Part shown: piece by piece, positions 37,708 to 50,555 of the stretch | Numbering within the stretch: the stretch's first letter is position 1 | How the letters are laid out: each line of letters opens with the position of its first letter | Assembly (NCBI GenBank): GCA_947499095.1 | Contig: CANMMR010000003.1 | Span: 1-64,000, forward strand | DNA: 64,000 nt | Reading direction: 5' to 3' | DNA from: an uncultured Erythrobacter sp. | GTDB taxonomy: Bacteria > Pseudomonadota > Alphaproteobacteria > Sphingomonadales > Sphingomonadaceae | Notes under the pieces: generated by a model | What the model was told of the DNA's origin: nothing | Seen by the model: the letters and a program-made list of their open reading frames with translations, nothing else | Databases searched by the model: none | Position numbers and translations under genes: made by a program

Positions 37708-39021
37708 TTACCTTCCGGGATAGACGGGGAACTTAGCGCACAGCTCGCTCACGCGATTCCGCACGCTTTCTTCCACCTGCGCGTCGCCTTCGGGACCGTT
37801 ATTCGACAAGCCGTCGACGACTTCCGTTATAAGCTTGCCGATCTGCTCGAATTCCGTCGGCCCGAAACCGCGCGTGGTCCCCGCCGGCGTGCCGAGGCGG
37901 ACGCCACTTGTGACGAAGGGGCTACGCGTGTCGAACGGGATGCCGTTCTTGTTACAGGTCAGCCAGGCACGGTCGAGCCCGGCTTCAGCAGCCTTGCCGG
38001 TCACGTCCTTGGCGGTGAGGTCGACCAGCATGGAGTGGTTGTCCGTGCCGCCGGAAACTACCCGCAGGCCGTTCGCCTCGATACTCTTGGCCAGCGCGCG
38101 GGCGTTGTCGACCACGCGCTGGGCATAGTCCTTGAAGTCGGGCCGCAGCGCTTCGCCGAAAGCCACGGCTTTCGCAGCGACGACATGCATCAGCGGGCCG
38201 CCCTGCATGCCGGGAAAAACGGCCATGTTGATCGGCTTGGTATATTTCTCGTCATTCCACAGGATGACACCGGACCGCGGACCGCGCAGGCTCTTGTGCG
38301 TCGTCGTGGTCACGATATCGGCATGCGGGAAGGGCGAAGGGTGTGCGCCGCCCGCCACGAGGCCGGAGATATGGCTCATGTCCACCATCAGGTAGGCGCC
38401 GACTTCGTCCGCGACCTTGCGGAAGGCCTCCCAATCCCACACCCGCGAATATGCGGTGCCGCCGGCGATGATCAGTTTTGGCTTGTGCTCTTTCGCGGTG
38501 GCCATCACAGCATCCATGTCGATCAGCTCGTCGTCCTGCCGCACGCCATAGCTGACCGGATTGAACCACTTGCCGCTCATGTTGACCGGCGAACCATGGG
38601 TCAGGTGGCCGCCCGAGTTGAGGTCGAGCCCCATGAAGGTATCGCCCGGTTGCAGCAGGGCGAGGAAGACCGCCTGGTTCATCTGGCTGCCCGAATTGGG
38701 CTGCACATTGGCGAAATTGCAGCCGAACAGCTCTTTTGCACGCTCGATTGCTAGCTTCTCGACCACATCGGCATAGTCGCAGCCGCCGTAGTATCGCTTA
38801 CCCGGATACCCCTCGGCGTATTTGTTGGTGAACACGCTGCCCGTCGCTTCGAGCACGGCACTCGAGGCGATGTTTTCGCTCGCGATCAGCTCGATCTTGT
38901 CCTGCTGTCGCGCCAGCTCCTTGCGGATCGCGCCGTAAATCTCGGGATCGGCTTCGGCGAGGCTGTCATGCCAGAAGCGGTCCATCGGGTCGCGGGAGGT
39001 GTCCTTGGGAAGAGTGGCCAT
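37708..39021 (-). CDS. glyA: serine hydroxymethyltransferase
   Basis: Interconverts serine and glycine with tetrahydrofolate using PLP. The 437-residue protein has [18 protein letters not shown] near residues 42-59, [15 protein letters not shown] and the Schiff-base lysine in [13 protein letters not shown] near 240-252. ATG at 39021 starts MATLPKDTS; some annotation may start at the Met 12 residues on (MDRFWHDSL). rpiB precedes it by 2 bases. Confidence 0.96.
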   Translation of the reverse strand: MATLPKDTSRDPMDRFWHDSLAEADPEIYGAIRKELARQQDKIELIASENIASSAVLEATGSVFTNKYAEGYPGKRYYGGCDYADVVEKLAIERAKELFGCNFANVQPNSGSQMNQAVFLALLQPGDTFMGLDLNSGGHLTHGSPVNMSGKWFNPVSYGVRQDDELIDMDAVMATAKEHKPKLIIAGGTAYSRVWDWEAFRKVADEVGAYLMVDMSHISGLVAGGAHPSPFPHADIVTTTTHKSLRGPRSGVILWNDEKYTKPINMAVFPGMQGGPLMHVVAAKAVAFGEALRPDFKDYAQRVVDNARALAKSIEANGLRVVSGGTDNHSMLVDLTAKDVTGKAAEAGLDRAWLTCNKNGIPFDTRSPFVTSGVRLGTPAGTTRGFGPTEFEQIGKLITEVVDGLSNNGPEGDAQVEESVRNRVSELCAKFPVYPGR

Positions 39022-39023
39022 GA

Positions 39024-39461
39024 TCAGAATTCCGGGTTTGAGAGCTTGTCGATGCGGCGCTGGTGGCGGCCACCGCCAAACTCGGTTTCGAGGAAGGCGG
39101 TAAGGCACGCCTTGGCCATGTCGCTGCCGGTCAAGCGCGCGCCCATGGCGATGCAGTTCGCATCATTATGCTCGCGGGATAGGCTGGCAGAAAGCGGCTC
39201 CGCCACGAGCGCGCACCGTGCAGCGGGATTGCGGTTAACGCTCATCGAAATGCCGATACCCGATCCGCATAACGCTACACCGCGCTCCGCCGTGCCATCG
39301 GCGATCACGCTGGCGAGCTTGTAGCCGAAATCGGGATAATCGACGCTGTCGTTGGTGTCCGGGCCGAGGTCGGCGACCTCATGGCCCTGCTCGATCAACC
39401 AGTCGCGCAGTTCGGCCTTGAGGTCGATGGCGGCATGGTCGGAGGCAATGGCGATACGCAT
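39024..39461 (-). CDS. rpiB: ribose-5-phosphate isomerase B
   Basis: Interconverts ribose-5- and ribulose-5-phosphate. The 145-residue protein begins [20 protein letters not shown] and has [11 protein letters not shown], the [20 protein letters not shown] catalytic Cys loop near 65-84 and a [15 protein letters not shown] motif near 93-107. It directly precedes glyA. Confidence 0.95.
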   Translation of the reverse strand: MRIAIASDHAAIDLKAELRDWLIEQGHEVADLGPDTNDSVDYPDFGYKLASVIADGTAERGVALCGSGIGISMSVNRNPAARCALVAEPLSASLSREHNDANCIAMGARLTGSDMAKACLTAFLETEFGGGRHQRRIDKLSNPEF

Positions 39462-39530
39462 GTGGCGCACATAGGGAAGGAGGACGATTCGCGCGACCCC
39501 GATGGCGAAAGATTTCGCCGCAAACAGGAA

Positions 39531-39558
39531 AGCCCCGGCATCCGAAGATGTCGGGGCT
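39531..39558 (-). terminator. likely rpoD terminator hairpin
   Basis: A 12-bp arm AGCCCCGGCATC pairs with GATGTCGGGGCT (one mismatch) around a CGAA loop, about 110 bases past the rpoD stop. On the minus strand it is followed by TTCCTG, a weak T-containing tail, so it could stop rpoD transcription. Confidence 0.55.
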
Positions 39559-39667
39559 CCTGAGGGTCGCTCCACGCGGAAGCGACATCATAATCAGATG
39601 ACTTTTACATCCTCTGATATCTAACTTACGATCAAACCCAAGTCTGGTTCCCGCCCGGCGCGGTAAT

Positions 39668-41698
<2,031 letters not shown>

Positions 41699-41753
41699 AA
41701 GGTACGTCAACCCAATCTATCGTTACGCGCGGTGTGCACTTCCGCGGCACTTA

Positions 41754-43607
41754 TTAATCCGAATCGTCCGGTCCCGCCGCTTTCCTGCGCCCGAACTGCT
41801 TCAATCGCTCGTTAAGGGCCAGCAAGCGCTCGCGCAATCGGGCCTGTTCGGCGATAGAACCTTCCGGGTCGCGTTCGAAACGCGCTGTTGCCTCCGCCAG
41901 AGCGGATTCCAGCGCCGGCCTTTCGACCAGCAGCGACACGGCCTCGGCCAGATCCTCGCGCGCTTCATCCGGATCGGTGCCCTCATCGAGGAAGGCGAAA
42001 TTGGGTTTAGCCGGCAGGGCGGGAAGGCCTCGTTCGAGCGATATGGGCGATCCGCCCTGCAAATCAAGCGTTTCGGCAGTATCGAGCAGCAAATCGATCG
42101 CGGGGCCGACATTTTGGTCACGCCTGGCGAAAGTGGCCAGGGTTTCCTCGTGCCGAAAGATCTGGTCGGGAAAGCGCACCAGCCCGGCAATGACAGCGCG
42201 CGAGAAGAGATCGCGTGAGCCGCCCGCGATGGCGCGTTTAAGCTTGTCGGCGGTCTCGAGCGAGAGAGCGGGGACGGGTGCCTTCCAGCCCCCCTTTTTC
42301 CTTTCGCTCCGCGGTGTGAATTGGCGTTGCGGGCGCGGGGGAAAGGCAAAGGCGGAGAAACGCTCCAGCAGCTCGCGCTTGTAGAGGGCGCGGATGTCGG
42401 GATGCTGGATGGCCTCGACATGGTCGAGCAGACGCGCCTTGAGCCCCGCCTTGTCTTCGGGCGAAGCGAGGGGTGCCGCGGCCTTCTCGAACTCCCACAG
42501 CGTGTCGAGCAGGCTGGCGGGCTTTTCGAGCAAAGCTTCGATCGCGCCGACGCCTTTTTCGCGAATAAGATCGTCGGGGTCCATCCCGGCGGGCAGTCGC
42601 ACGATCGACAGCGAGTGACCCGGGCGCAGCATGGGCAAGGCGCGAGAGATGGCCCGCATCGCGGCGCGCTGACCGGCATTGTCACCATCGAAACACAGGA
42701 TCGGCCGCTCGACCTGCCGCCAAAGCAGTTCGATCTGGTTTTCTGTAAGCGCCGTTCCGAGCGGAGCTACTGCCTCGCGGATTCCCGCATTGGCTAGTGC
42801 AATGGCATCCATATAGCCTTCGACCACGATCATCCGCCCGCTCTGCCGCGCGGCGGGGGCGGCGCGGTGGAGGTTGTAAAGCGTGCGGCCCTTTTCGAAG
42901 AGCGGGGTATCCGGACTGTTGAGGTATTTCGGCGCCTTGAGATTGGCCTCGGCATCGAGGATGCGGCCACCGAAGGCGATGACCCGGCCGCGGTTATCGT
43001 GGATTGGCAGCATCAATCGGTCGCGGAACCGGTCGTACGGCTCCTTGTCCTCCACCGTGATACGCATGCCCGCGTCGATCAGCATGTCCTCGTCGAACTT
43101 GCCGAGCGCGCGCTTGAGCGCTTGCCGGTCCTCCGGCGCGTACCCGAAGCCGAATTCGCGCATGGTCGCTTCGGAGAAGCCACGCCTGCCGAGATCGCCG
43201 CGCGCCGCAGCCCCTTCGCTGCCGCGCAGATTGCTTTCGAACCACTCCTGCGCCGCCGCAGTCACATCATGCAGGCTGGCGCGCTTCTCGGCCCGTTTGG
43301 CGGCCTGCGGGTCGGGCGCGGGGACCTCCATCCCGGCCTCGGCCGCCAGCTCCTTCACCGCATCCATGAACGGCATGCCGCGCTGGTCGGTCAGCCAGCG
43401 GATCGCGTCGCCATGCGCTTCGCAGCCGAAGCAGTGGTAGAAGCCCTTCTCGTCATTCACGTAGAAGCTGGGCGTCTTCTCGTTGTGGAACGGGCAGCAC
43501 GCCTTGAATTCGCGCCCGGCCTTGGTCAGCCGCGTGGTACGACCGATCACCGCGGACAGCGTGGTCCGCGCGCGCAATTCGTCGAGCCATTGGGGTGACA
43601 GGGCCAT
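41754..43607 (-). CDS. dnaG: DNA primase
   Basis: Makes RNA primers for replication. The 617-residue protein has the CHC2 zinc finger ([20 protein letters not shown] then [11 protein letters not shown]) near residues 37-67, the TOPRIM domain with [11 protein letters not shown] near 259-269 and [16 protein letters not shown] near 303-318, and a C-terminal helical part that would bind DnaB. It ends near [18 protein letters not shown]. It lies upstream of rpoD on the same strand. Confidence 0.96.
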   Translation of the reverse strand: MALSPQWLDELRARTTLSAVIGRTTRLTKAGREFKACCPFHNEKTPSFYVNDEKGFYHCFGCEAHGDAIRWLTDQRGMPFMDAVKELAAEAGMEVPAPDPQAAKRAEKRASLHDVTAAAQEWFESNLRGSEGAAARGDLGRRGFSEATMREFGFGYAPEDRQALKRALGKFDEDMLIDAGMRITVEDKEPYDRFRDRLMLPIHDNRGRVIAFGGRILDAEANLKAPKYLNSPDTPLFEKGRTLYNLHRAAPAARQSGRMIVVEGYMDAIALANAGIREAVAPLGTALTENQIELLWRQVERPILCFDGDNAGQRAAMRAISRALPMLRPGHSLSIVRLPAGMDPDDLIREKGVGAIEALLEKPASLLDTLWEFEKAAAPLASPEDKAGLKARLLDHVEAIQHPDIRALYKRELLERFSAFAFPPRPQRQFTPRSERKKGGWKAPVPALSLETADKLKRAIAGGSRDLFSRAVIAGLVRFPDQIFRHEETLATFARRDQNVGPAIDLLLDTAETLDLQGGSPISLERGLPALPAKPNFAFLDEGTDPDEAREDLAEAVSLLVERPALESALAEATARFERDPEGSIAEQARLRERLLALNERLKQFGRRKAAGPDDSD

Positions 43608-43643
43608 AGGGCGAAAATCCCTACAGCCGCGCCCGCCGAATCG

Positions 43644-44342
43644 CTAGTTGCTAGCGGCCCCGTCTGCCGGATTTTCCGGCTCGGAGGGGAACGGCCCGGT
43701 AGCACTCGCCTGGTTGCCGTCGACTTCGAGCAGGTAAGCGTCTGCCGGGCCTGCCGGGGGCAGGGTGGACTGCCACCAGAAGGTCAGCGTGGTGCCGGGC
43801 TGCCAGCCGGACCCGGCGACCACGCGCCAGATCAGGCTGCCGTTGTCGATGCTGATCGCGATCGCATCGGGATCGCCGAGGGCTTCCTCGACCTGTGCCA
43901 GGGCATAGCCGACCGACTGGTTGAAGCCGTGCGCCCGCTGGGTCATGCGAAACAGGGTGGGCGGCGTCTCGCGGACTTCCGGGCCTTCGGTGGGCTGGGC
44001 GTCCGCTGCATCCTCATCCGCCTCGGCCAGCGTGACCTGATGGACATAGGTGTAGACCGTGTCCTGCGGCATCTGGCCCGGCACGCATTCCTCGACACCC
44101 TCGGGACAAGCCACGTAGCTGACCATCGTGCCAAGCTGGCGACCGCCGGCGCTGAGCGTGGTTTCGACCTCAGGACCCTGCGGACCGACGATCTTCGCGC
44201 CCAGCGTCGTAAGGTCGAGATCGGCGCCGACCAGCGTGCGCGGTGCCGCGACGGTGGGCGTGGGGGTGGGCTCCGGCTCGGGAGCAGCCTCGCTGCAGGC
44301 GACCAGCGCGAACGGCAGCGCGATGAGTGCGAGCGACCTCAC
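43644..44342 (-). CDS. secreted lipoprotein of unknown function
   Basis: A 232-residue protein with a lipoprotein signal (RSLALIALPFALVAC, lipobox with Cys at about residue 16) and a Pro/Thr/Glu-rich linker (EPEPTPTPTVAAP near 22-34). The remainder is unlike families I recognise but contains paired Cys (YVACPEGVEEC near 77-87) and an acid-rich stretch (EADEDAADAQPTEGPE near 106-121). Probably in the inner leaflet of the outer membrane or at the periplasm face. Its start overlaps the yqeY stop by 4 bases. Confidence 0.75.
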   Translation of the reverse strand: MRSLALIALPFALVACSEAAPEPEPTPTPTVAAPRTLVGADLDLTTLGAKIVGPQGPEVETTLSAGGRQLGTMVSYVACPEGVEECVPGQMPQDTVYTYVHQVTLAEADEDAADAQPTEGPEVRETPPTLFRMTQRAHGFNQSVGYALAQVEEALGDPDAIAISIDNGSLIWRVVAGSGWQPGTTLTFWWQSTLPPAGPADAYLLEVDGNQASATGPFPSEPENPADGAASN

Positions 44343-44791
44343 GAGAGCGATTCCTTCACCAGTCTGCTGGCGCGGCTCATGTCGAGCGAAGCGCCGTGGC
44401 GGGCCTTCAGTTCGCCCATCACGCGACCCATATCCTTCATGCCATCGGCACCCAGGTCCGCCTTGATTTGCGCGATGGCGGCGCGGGTTTCGTCCTCGCT
44501 CATCTGCTGGGGCAGGAATTCCTCGATCACGGCGAGTTCGGCCTTTTCCTTATCGGCCAGTTCCTGTCGGCCGCCGTCTTCGTACATCGCGATCGATTCG
44601 CGGCGCTGCTTGGCCATCTTCATCAGCACGTCTGTGACCAGTTCGTCGTCCCCGGGCTTCTTGTCGGTGGTCCGCAGCTCGATATCGCGATCCTTGATCT
44701 TGGCGCCGATCAGGCGCAGCGCGGCGGTGCGCTCCTTGTCCTTGGCCTTCATGGCGGTGACGGTTTCGGTCTGGATCGTGTCGCGGAGCAT
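44339..44791 (-). CDS. GatB/YqeY domain protein
   Basis: A 150-residue YqeY-family protein, whose C-terminal half matches the GatB tail domain that binds tRNA; stand-alone function is unclear, possibly aiding tRNA handling. The core, KDKERTAALRLIGAKIKDRDI near 18-38 and VIEEFLPQQMSEDETRAAIAQ, is well conserved. ATG at 44791 begins MLRDTIQTETVTAMK. It lies divergent from carA and overlaps the lipoprotein start by 4 bases. Confidence 0.88.
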   Translation of the reverse strand: MLRDTIQTETVTAMKAKDKERTAALRLIGAKIKDRDIELRTTDKKPGDDELVTDVLMKMAKQRRESIAMYEDGGRQELADKEKAELAVIEEFLPQQMSEDETRAAIAQIKADLGADGMKDMGRVMGELKARHGASLDMSRASRLVKESLS

Positions 44792-44941
44792 TGATGGTCC
44801 CGTTCGGTATCTGTGGATGATTGGCGCTTCATTTAGAACAAGCTGGCGCAAAGCCAAGTGTTCCGCTTGACGAGGGTCGCAACCGGCCTTAGCGGGTGGG
44901 GCTTAGCGACATCGCCGGAAAACCCCTGACTCGGAGAGCCC

Positions 44942-46120
44942 ATGGCCCTGCCCGTATTTTCGCACGCGCAACCCAAAGATGCGACGGGCGTGCTCGTTCT
45001 CGCGGACGGCACCTGTATCTGGGGGAAGGGCTTCGGCGCGACCGGCTCGTCGGTCGGCGAGGTGTGCTTCAACACCGCCATGACCGGCTATCAGGAGGTG
45101 ATGACCGATCCCTCTTACGACAGCCAGATCGTCACCTTCACCTTCCCGCATATCGGCAATGTCGGCGCGAACGAGGAAGACGTGGAGAGCCGCGGCCTCG
45201 GCGCGGTCGGGCTGGTGGTGCGGCAGGCGGTGACCCCGCATTCGAATTTCCGCGCGCAGAACGAGTTCGTCGAATGGTGCGTGAGCCACGGCAAGATCGG
45301 CCTGTCGGGCGTGGATACCCGCGCGCTGACCCGCCGCATCCGCCTGTCGGGCGCGCCCAACGCAGTGATCGCGCATAGCCCGCGCGGACAATTCGATGTG
45401 AAGGCACTGAAGCGCCAAGTGGCGGAATGGAGCGGGCTGGAAGGGCTCGATCTCGTGCCCGGCGTGACGCGCGGCGTGCTGGAGGACTGGCGCGGCGGAT
45501 ACTGGCAGCTTGGGACCGGCTATGGCGCGGCAGACAATGCGAAGCCGCATGTGGTCGCCATCGATTACGGCGCGAAGGACAATATCTTCCGCAATCTCGT
45601 GAAGGCGGGCGCGAAAGTGACGGTGGTGCCGGCGCGCACCTCGCTGGACGAGATCATGCGGCTGAAGCCCGATGGCGTGTTCCTCTCTAATGGTCCGGGC
45701 GATCCGGCGGCGACGGGTGAATATGCCGTGCCGGTGATCAAGGGGTTGCTGGATGCGGACGTGCCGCTGTTCGGCATTTGCCTCGGCCACCAGATGCTCG
45801 GGCTCGCGGCAGGGGCGAAGACCGCCAAGATGTTCCAGGGGCATCGCGGCGCCAACCACCCCGTCCAGCGCGTCGGTGATGGCTGGGGGACAAGCGAGGG
45901 CCTCGTCGAGATCACCAGCATGAACCACGGTTTCGCAGTCGATGGCGAGACGCTGCCGCCCGAGGTGGAGCAGACCCACGTCTCGCTGTTCGACGGCACC
46001 AATTGCGGGATCAGCATCAAGGGCAAGAAGGCGTTCGGCGTGCAATACCACCCCGAGGCAAGCCCCGGCCCGCAGGACAGCTTCTACCTGTTCGAGAAAT
46101 TCGTGGGGATGTTGGGGTGA
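44942..46120 (+). CDS. carA: carbamoyl-phosphate synthase small subunit
   Basis: The glutaminase subunit: splits glutamine to feed ammonia to CarB for arginine and pyrimidine synthesis. The 392-residue protein has FNTAMTGYQEVMTDPSYDSQIV near residues 42-63, the class I glutamine amidotransferase Cys in FGICLGHQMLGLAAGA near 277-292, and His/Glu in FGVQYHPEASPGP near 366-378. Its stop overlaps the GTG start of the inserted orphan gene. Upstream, a TTGACG at 44867-44872 could be part of its promoter. Confidence 0.96.
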   Translation: MALPVFSHAQPKDATGVLVLADGTCIWGKGFGATGSSVGEVCFNTAMTGYQEVMTDPSYDSQIVTFTFPHIGNVGANEEDVESRGLGAVGLVVRQAVTPHSNFRAQNEFVEWCVSHGKIGLSGVDTRALTRRIRLSGAPNAVIAHSPRGQFDVKALKRQVAEWSGLEGLDLVPGVTRGVLEDWRGGYWQLGTGYGAADNAKPHVVAIDYGAKDNIFRNLVKAGAKVTVVPARTSLDEIMRLKPDGVFLSNGPGDPAATGEYAVPVIKGLLDADVPLFGICLGHQMLGLAAGAKTAKMFQGHRGANHPVQRVGDGWGTSEGLVEITSMNHGFAVDGETLPPEVEQTHVSLFDGTNCGISIKGKKAFGVQYHPEASPGPQDSFYLFEKFVGMLG

Positions 46121-46611
46121 AGGGCGTCCTTGCGATTCTTGCTGCACTCGGTCTTTTTACGACTGCATCAGTAGCATCAGCCCAATCCGATGAGTGGTTC
46201 GTAGGAACACATCCGGAGTATCACGCTGCCTTAGTGCGAGATGTCGACGATGTGTTCGTTGCGATATTCGTTCCTAAAGAGCCTTCGATTTACGCGAGCC
46301 CGCTTCTCATGGAAACGATGGCACCGGCATGCGATACCAAACAGCCGGTAGGGCTTCATGCCACGATGGCGATCATGGCCTTCGGAGATTCCGCGGAGGA
46401 ACGGCTCGCGGAAGTGCGCAGAACAGTCCAAGATTTCTATGATCGCAGCGTGAGGTCTTGTCCGCCTTCGGATGACTTCGAAGTCCGGTTCTTTCATCGT
46501 TTCGACGATGCCTACCTCGCTACTGACAAACTACTTGTTGAAGCCGGGATTTTCCCGCTCGATCCGATCGAGGGACTTGGTCGTGACGAGCAAGAGGACG
46601 TTTCTAACTAA
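46117..46611 (+). CDS. secreted orphan protein between carA and carB
   Basis: A 164-residue protein with a signal peptide ([20 protein letters not shown], cleaved near ASAQS at about 23) and no recognised domain. Two Cys (APACDTKQ near 70 and RSCPPSDDF near 116) could form a disulphide in the periplasm. The GTG start overlaps the carA stop by 3 bases and the stop overlaps the carB ATG by one (TAATG), so it must be translated with the car genes. Its base composition is visibly more A/T-rich than carA or carB, hinting at later arrival. A secreted protein has no obvious part in carbamoyl phosphate synthesis. Confidence 0.78.
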   Translation: MKGVLAILAALGLFTTASVASAQSDEWFVGTHPEYHAALVRDVDDVFVAIFVPKEPSIYASPLLMETMAPACDTKQPVGLHATMAIMAFGDSAEERLAEVRRTVQDFYDRSVRSCPPSDDFEVRFFHRFDDAYLATDKLLVEAGIFPLDPIEGLGRDEQEDVSN

Positions 46612-49600
46612 TGCCCAAACGCACTGACATCTCCTCGATCCTCGTCATTGGCGCCGGCCCGATCATCATCGGCCAGGCCTGCGAGTTCGACTATTCCGGC
46701 ACGCAGGCGATCAAGGCGCTGAAGGAGGAGGGCTACCGGGTCATTCTGGTCAACTCCAACCCCGCCACGATCATGACCGATCCGGAACTGGTCGCGGGCG
46801 AAGGCGGAGGTCCGGACGGGGCGACCTATATCGAGCCGATCACGCCCGAGGTCGTTGCCAAGATCATCGAGAAGGAGCGGCCCGATGCGGTGCTGCCCAC
46901 GATGGGCGGGCAGACGGCGCTGAACTGCGCGCTCAAGCTCGACGAGATGGGCGTCCTGGAGAAATACGGCGTCGAGATGATCGGGGCCAAGGCCGACGCC
47001 ATCGACAAGGCCGAGAACCGCCAGCGCTTCCGCGAGGCGATGGACAAGATCGGCCTCGAAAGCGCGCGTAGTGGCGTGGCGCATACGGTGGACGAGGCCT
47101 ATGCCGTGCTCGAACGCACCGGTCTGCCAGCCATCATCCGCCCCAGCTTCACGCTGGGCGGCACCGGCGGCGGCATCGCCTACAACAAGGCCGAGTTCGA
47201 GAAGATCGTGCGCGACGGCCTCGACGCATCGCCCACCACCGAAGTCCTGATCGAGGAATCGCTCCTCGGGTGGAAGGAATTCGAGATGGAGGTGGTGCGC
47301 GATGCCAAGGACAATTGCATCATCATCTGCGCGATCGAAAATATCGATCCGATGGGTGTGCATACAGGCGATTCCATCACCGTTGCCCCGGCGCTGACGC
47401 TGACCGACAAGGAATACCAGATCATGCGCACCGCCAGCATTAACGTGCTGCGCGAAATCGGAGTGGAAACAGGCGGTTCGAACGTCCAGTTCGCAGTCAA
47501 TCCGAAGGACGGCCGCCTGATCGTGATCGAGATGAACCCGCGCGTCTCGCGCTCCTCGGCGCTGGCCTCCAAGGCCACCGGCTTCCCCATCGCGCGCGTT
47601 GCGGCGAAGCTGGCCGTGGGCTACACGCTGGACGAGATCCAGAACGAGATTACCGGCGCGACCCCGGCGTCGTTCGAGCCGACCATCGACTATGTCGTGA
47701 CCAAGATCCCGCGCTTCGCTTTCGAGAAGTTCAAGGGATCGAAGCCCGACCTCTCGACCGCAATGAAGTCCGTCGGTGAGGTCATGGCCATCGGGCGCTG
47801 CTTTGCGGAATCGATGCAGAAGGCGCTGCGCGGCCTCGAAACCGGGCTCGACGGGTTCAATCGCATGCCCGAGCTGGAAGGCGTTTCGAAAGAGAAAATC
47901 ACTGCCGCGCTCAGCCAGCGCCGCCCCGACCGCATCCTCAAGATCGCGCAGGCGTTCCGCGAAGAATTCACGGTCGAGGAAATCGCCCAGATCACCGGTT
48001 TCGACCCGTGGTTTCTGCGCCAGATCGAAGCAATCATCTACGAAGAGAAGATGATCGGCCACAACGGCCTGCCGAATGATGCGGCCGAATTGCGCCGCCT
48101 GAAAGCGATGGGCTTTTCGGACAAACGCCTCGCCACGCTGGCCGTGCGCTCGGTCGGCGTTGCCGGCGGGCTCGGAGAGACGCGGGCGAAGAGTTCGGGC
48201 CTGCTCCACGATGCCCTGCGCGCCATGGCTGGTGCCACGAGCGAGCAGGAGGTGCGCAAGCTGCGCGACAAGCTCGGCGTGCATCCCGTCTTCAAACGCA
48301 TCGACAGCTGCGCCGCCGAGTTCGAGGCGGTGACGCCCTATATGTACTCGACCTACGAAGCGCCCACATTCGGGGAGCCGGAGGATGAGGCGGAGCCGAG
48401 CGACCGCAAGAAGATCATCATCCTTGGCGGCGGCCCGAACCGGATCGGGCAGGGCATCGAATTCGACTATTGCTGCGTCCACGCCTGCTTCGCGCTCGCC
48501 GAAGCCGGGTTCGAGACCATCATGGTCAACTGCAACCCCGAAACCGTCTCCACCGATTACGACACCTCCGACCGGTTGTATTTCGAGCCGCTGACGGAGG
48601 AAGACGTGCTCGAAATCCTCCGCGTCGAGATGTCGCGCGGCGAAGTCGTCGGCGTAATCGTGCAGTTCGGCGGGCAGACCCCGCTCAAGCTCGCCAATGC
48701 GCTGGAGCGGGAGGGCATCCCCATTCTCGGCACCAGCCCCGACGCGATCGACCTGGCCGAGGACCGCGAGCGGTTCGCCAAGCTGGTCAACAAGCTCAAG
48801 CTGATGCAGCCCGACAACGGCATCGCCCGCAGCCGGGACGAAGCCGCTGCCGTCGCCGCCCGCATCGGCTACCCGGTGCTGCTGCGCCCCAGCTATGTGC
48901 TCGGTGGCCGCGCGATGGAGATCGTGGACAGCGAAGCGCAGCTCGACGACTATATTGCCACGGCGGTGAACGTCAGTGGCGACAGCCCCGTGCTGGTCGA
49001 TCAGTACCTGCGCGATGCGATCGAATGCGATGTCGATGTAGTTGCCGATGGCTTCGAAGTCCGCATTGCGGGCGTGATGCAGCATATCGAGGAGGCCGGC
49101 GTCCATTCGGGCGACAGCGCCTGCACCATCCCGCCCTACAGCCTGCCCGACGATATCATCGCCGAAATGGAGCGACAGGCCGAAGCGCTGGCCAAGGCGC
49201 TGCAGGTGCGCGGACTGATGAACGTCCAGTTCGCGGTGAAGGACGGTGAGGTCTACCTTATAGAGGTGAATCCGCGTGCGAGCCGCACGGTGCCCTTCGT
49301 CGCCAAGGCCATCGGCCGCCCGATCGCCAAGATCGCCGCGCGCGTTATGGCGGGCGAGAGGCTGCACGAATTCGAGCCTTTCGATATCCGCCCAAAGCAT
49401 ATGGCGGTGAAGGAAGCCGTCTTCCCCTTCGCGCGCTTTCCGGGCGCCGACCCTGTGCTCAGCCCGGAAATGAAGTCGACCGGCGAAGTGATGGGCATCG
49501 ACACAGACTTCCCCGCGGCCTTCCTCAAATCGCAGCTGGGCGCAGGCATGATCCCGCCGCGCGAGGGCACGCTGTTCGTCTCGGTCAAGGATAGCGACAA

Positions 49601-49958
49601 GGAAGTGATCCTGCCCGCGGTGAAGACGCTGCTCGACCAGGGCTTCCGCGTGATCGCCACGGGCGGCACGCATCGCTTCCTTGCCGATAAAGGACTGGAC
49701 GTCGAGCAGGTCAACAAAGTCGCAGAAGGGCGTCCGCATATCGTCGATGCGATCATCGACGGCGAAGTGGCGCTGATCTTCAACACCACCGAAGGCTGGC
49801 AATCGCTGCTCGACAGCCAGTCGATCCGCGAAGCCGCGCTGGAAAAGAAGCTGCCGTATTACACCACCGCCGCCGCCAGCCTCGCCGCTGCGCGCGCGAT
49901 TGCGGAGGTTTCGCCGGAGCAGCTTGAAGTGCGTTCGCTGCAAGACTATTATAGCTGA
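46611..49958 (+). CDS. carB: carbamoyl-phosphate synthase large subunit
   Basis: Makes carbamoyl phosphate from bicarbonate, ATP and ammonia. The 1115-residue protein has two homologous ATP-grasp halves: the first with [21 protein letters not shown] near 12-32 and [21 protein letters not shown] near 298-318, the second with [21 protein letters not shown] near 602-622 and [22 protein letters not shown] near 869-890, plus a C-terminal MGS-like allosteric domain that starts near residue 970. It is the last car gene, followed by a hairpin and greA. Confidence 0.97.
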   Translation: MPKRTDISSILVIGAGPIIIGQACEFDYSGTQAIKALKEEGYRVILVNSNPATIMTDPELVAGEGGGPDGATYIEPITPEVVAKIIEKERPDAVLPTMGGQTALNCALKLDEMGVLEKYGVEMIGAKADAIDKAENRQRFREAMDKIGLESARSGVAHTVDEAYAVLERTGLPAIIRPSFTLGGTGGGIAYNKAEFEKIVRDGLDASPTTEVLIEESLLGWKEFEMEVVRDAKDNCIIICAIENIDPMGVHTGDSITVAPALTLTDKEYQIMRTASINVLREIGVETGGSNVQFAVNPKDGRLIVIEMNPRVSRSSALASKATGFPIARVAAKLAVGYTLDEIQNEITGATPASFEPTIDYVVTKIPRFAFEKFKGSKPDLSTAMKSVGEVMAIGRCFAESMQKALRGLETGLDGFNRMPELEGVSKEKITAALSQRRPDRILKIAQAFREEFTVEEIAQITGFDPWFLRQIEAIIYEEKMIGHNGLPNDAAELRRLKAMGFSDKRLATLAVRSVGVAGGLGETRAKSSGLLHDALRAMAGATSEQEVRKLRDKLGVHPVFKRIDSCAAEFEAVTPYMYSTYEAPTFGEPEDEAEPSDRKKIIILGGGPNRIGQGIEFDYCCVHACFALAEAGFETIMVNCNPETVSTDYDTSDRLYFEPLTEEDVLEILRVEMSRGEVVGVIVQFGGQTPLKLANALEREGIPILGTSPDAIDLAEDRERFAKLVNKLKLMQPDNGIARSRDEAAAVAARIGYPVLLRPSYVLGGRAMEIVDSEAQLDDYIATAVNVSGDSPVLVDQYLRDAIECDVDVVADGFEVRIAGVMQHIEEAGVHSGDSACTIPPYSLPDDIIAEMERQAEALAKALQVRGLMNVQFAVKDGEVYLIEVNPRASRTVPFVAKAIGRPIAKIAARVMAGERLHEFEPFDIRPKHMAVKEAVFPFARFPGADPVLSPEMKSTGEVMGIDTDFPAAFLKSQLGAGMIPPREGTLFVSVKDSDKEVILPAVKTLLDQGFRVIATGGTHRFLADKGLDVEQVNKVAEGRPHIVDAIIDGEVALIFNTTEGWQSLLDSQSIREAALEKKLPYYTTAAASLAAARAIAEVSPEQLEVRSLQDYYS

Positions 49959-49983
49959 CAGATTAACGCGATTTCCTCCCGAC

Positions 49984-50028
49984 ATTCGAACCCGCTCGGC
50001 CCCGCAGAACGGCGGGCCGGGTTCGAAT
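49984..50028. terminator. long hairpin between carB and greA
   Basis: A 10-bp perfect arm, ATTCGAACCC with GGGTTCGAAT, embraces a GC-rich inner stem (CGGCCCCG and CGGCGGGCC-like), 25 bases past carB. No T run follows on the plus strand. It may be a terminator-like or processing hairpin, and it contains the palindrome TTCGAA in both arms. Confidence 0.4.
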
Positions 50029-50068
50029 TGTCCGAACAGGGGAGGGGAGAACAGGAAGGACGCGCGCC

Positions 50069-50536
50069 ATGGAAAAGGTGCCGATGCTGGCCGAAGGCTA
50101 CGAAAAGATCACTGCCGATCTAAAGACGCTGCGTGCGGAACGCCCGCTGATCGTGGACGCGATCGAGGAAGCGCGCGCGCATGGTGATCTGTCGGAAAAC
50201 GCGGAATACCACGCTGCCAAGGAACGACAGGGCCAGGTCGAGGCGCAGATCGCCGAGCTAGAAGACAAGGCCAGCCGCGCGCAGATCATCGATCCCTCGA
50301 CTCTGTCGGGCGACAAGGTGATCTTTGGCGCGACCGTGACCCTGCTCGACGAGGACGACAAGCCGATCAAGTATCAGATCGTCGGCCAGACCGAAGCCGA
50401 TGCCGCGAAGGGCCGGATCAGCTACAATTCGCCGATCGCCCGCGCGCTGATCGGCAAGCAGGTCGACGACGAGGTCGAGGTGACCGTGCCTTCTGGCGAC
50501 AAGTTCTACCTGATCGAGAAGATCGAGTTCATCTGA
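50069..50536 (+). CDS. greA: transcription elongation factor GreA
   Basis: Rescues backtracked RNA polymerase by promoting cleavage of the transcript. The 155-residue protein has the N-terminal coiled coil (about residues 8-75, [20 protein letters not shown] then [19 protein letters not shown] with the acidic tip) and the C-terminal FKBP-like domain with [24 protein letters not shown] near 116-139. ATG at 50069 follows a purine-rich stretch (GGGGAGAACAGGAAGGA) suitable as ribosome-binding site. Confidence 0.95.
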   Translation: MEKVPMLAEGYEKITADLKTLRAERPLIVDAIEEARAHGDLSENAEYHAAKERQGQVEAQIAELEDKASRAQIIDPSTLSGDKVIFGATVTLLDEDDKPIKYQIVGQTEADAAKGRISYNSPIARALIGKQVDDEVEVTVPSGDKFYLIEKIEFI

Positions 50537-50555
50537 TCGACGCGTAAAGGCGTTG

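Noticed and set aside
46608-49985. Long open frame on the minus strand opposite carB
   Set aside because: It mirrors carB in a high-GC genome, has no recognisable domain and low-complexity His/Arg-rich content; similar mirror frames lie opposite purL (20570-22696) and rpoD (39956-41815).
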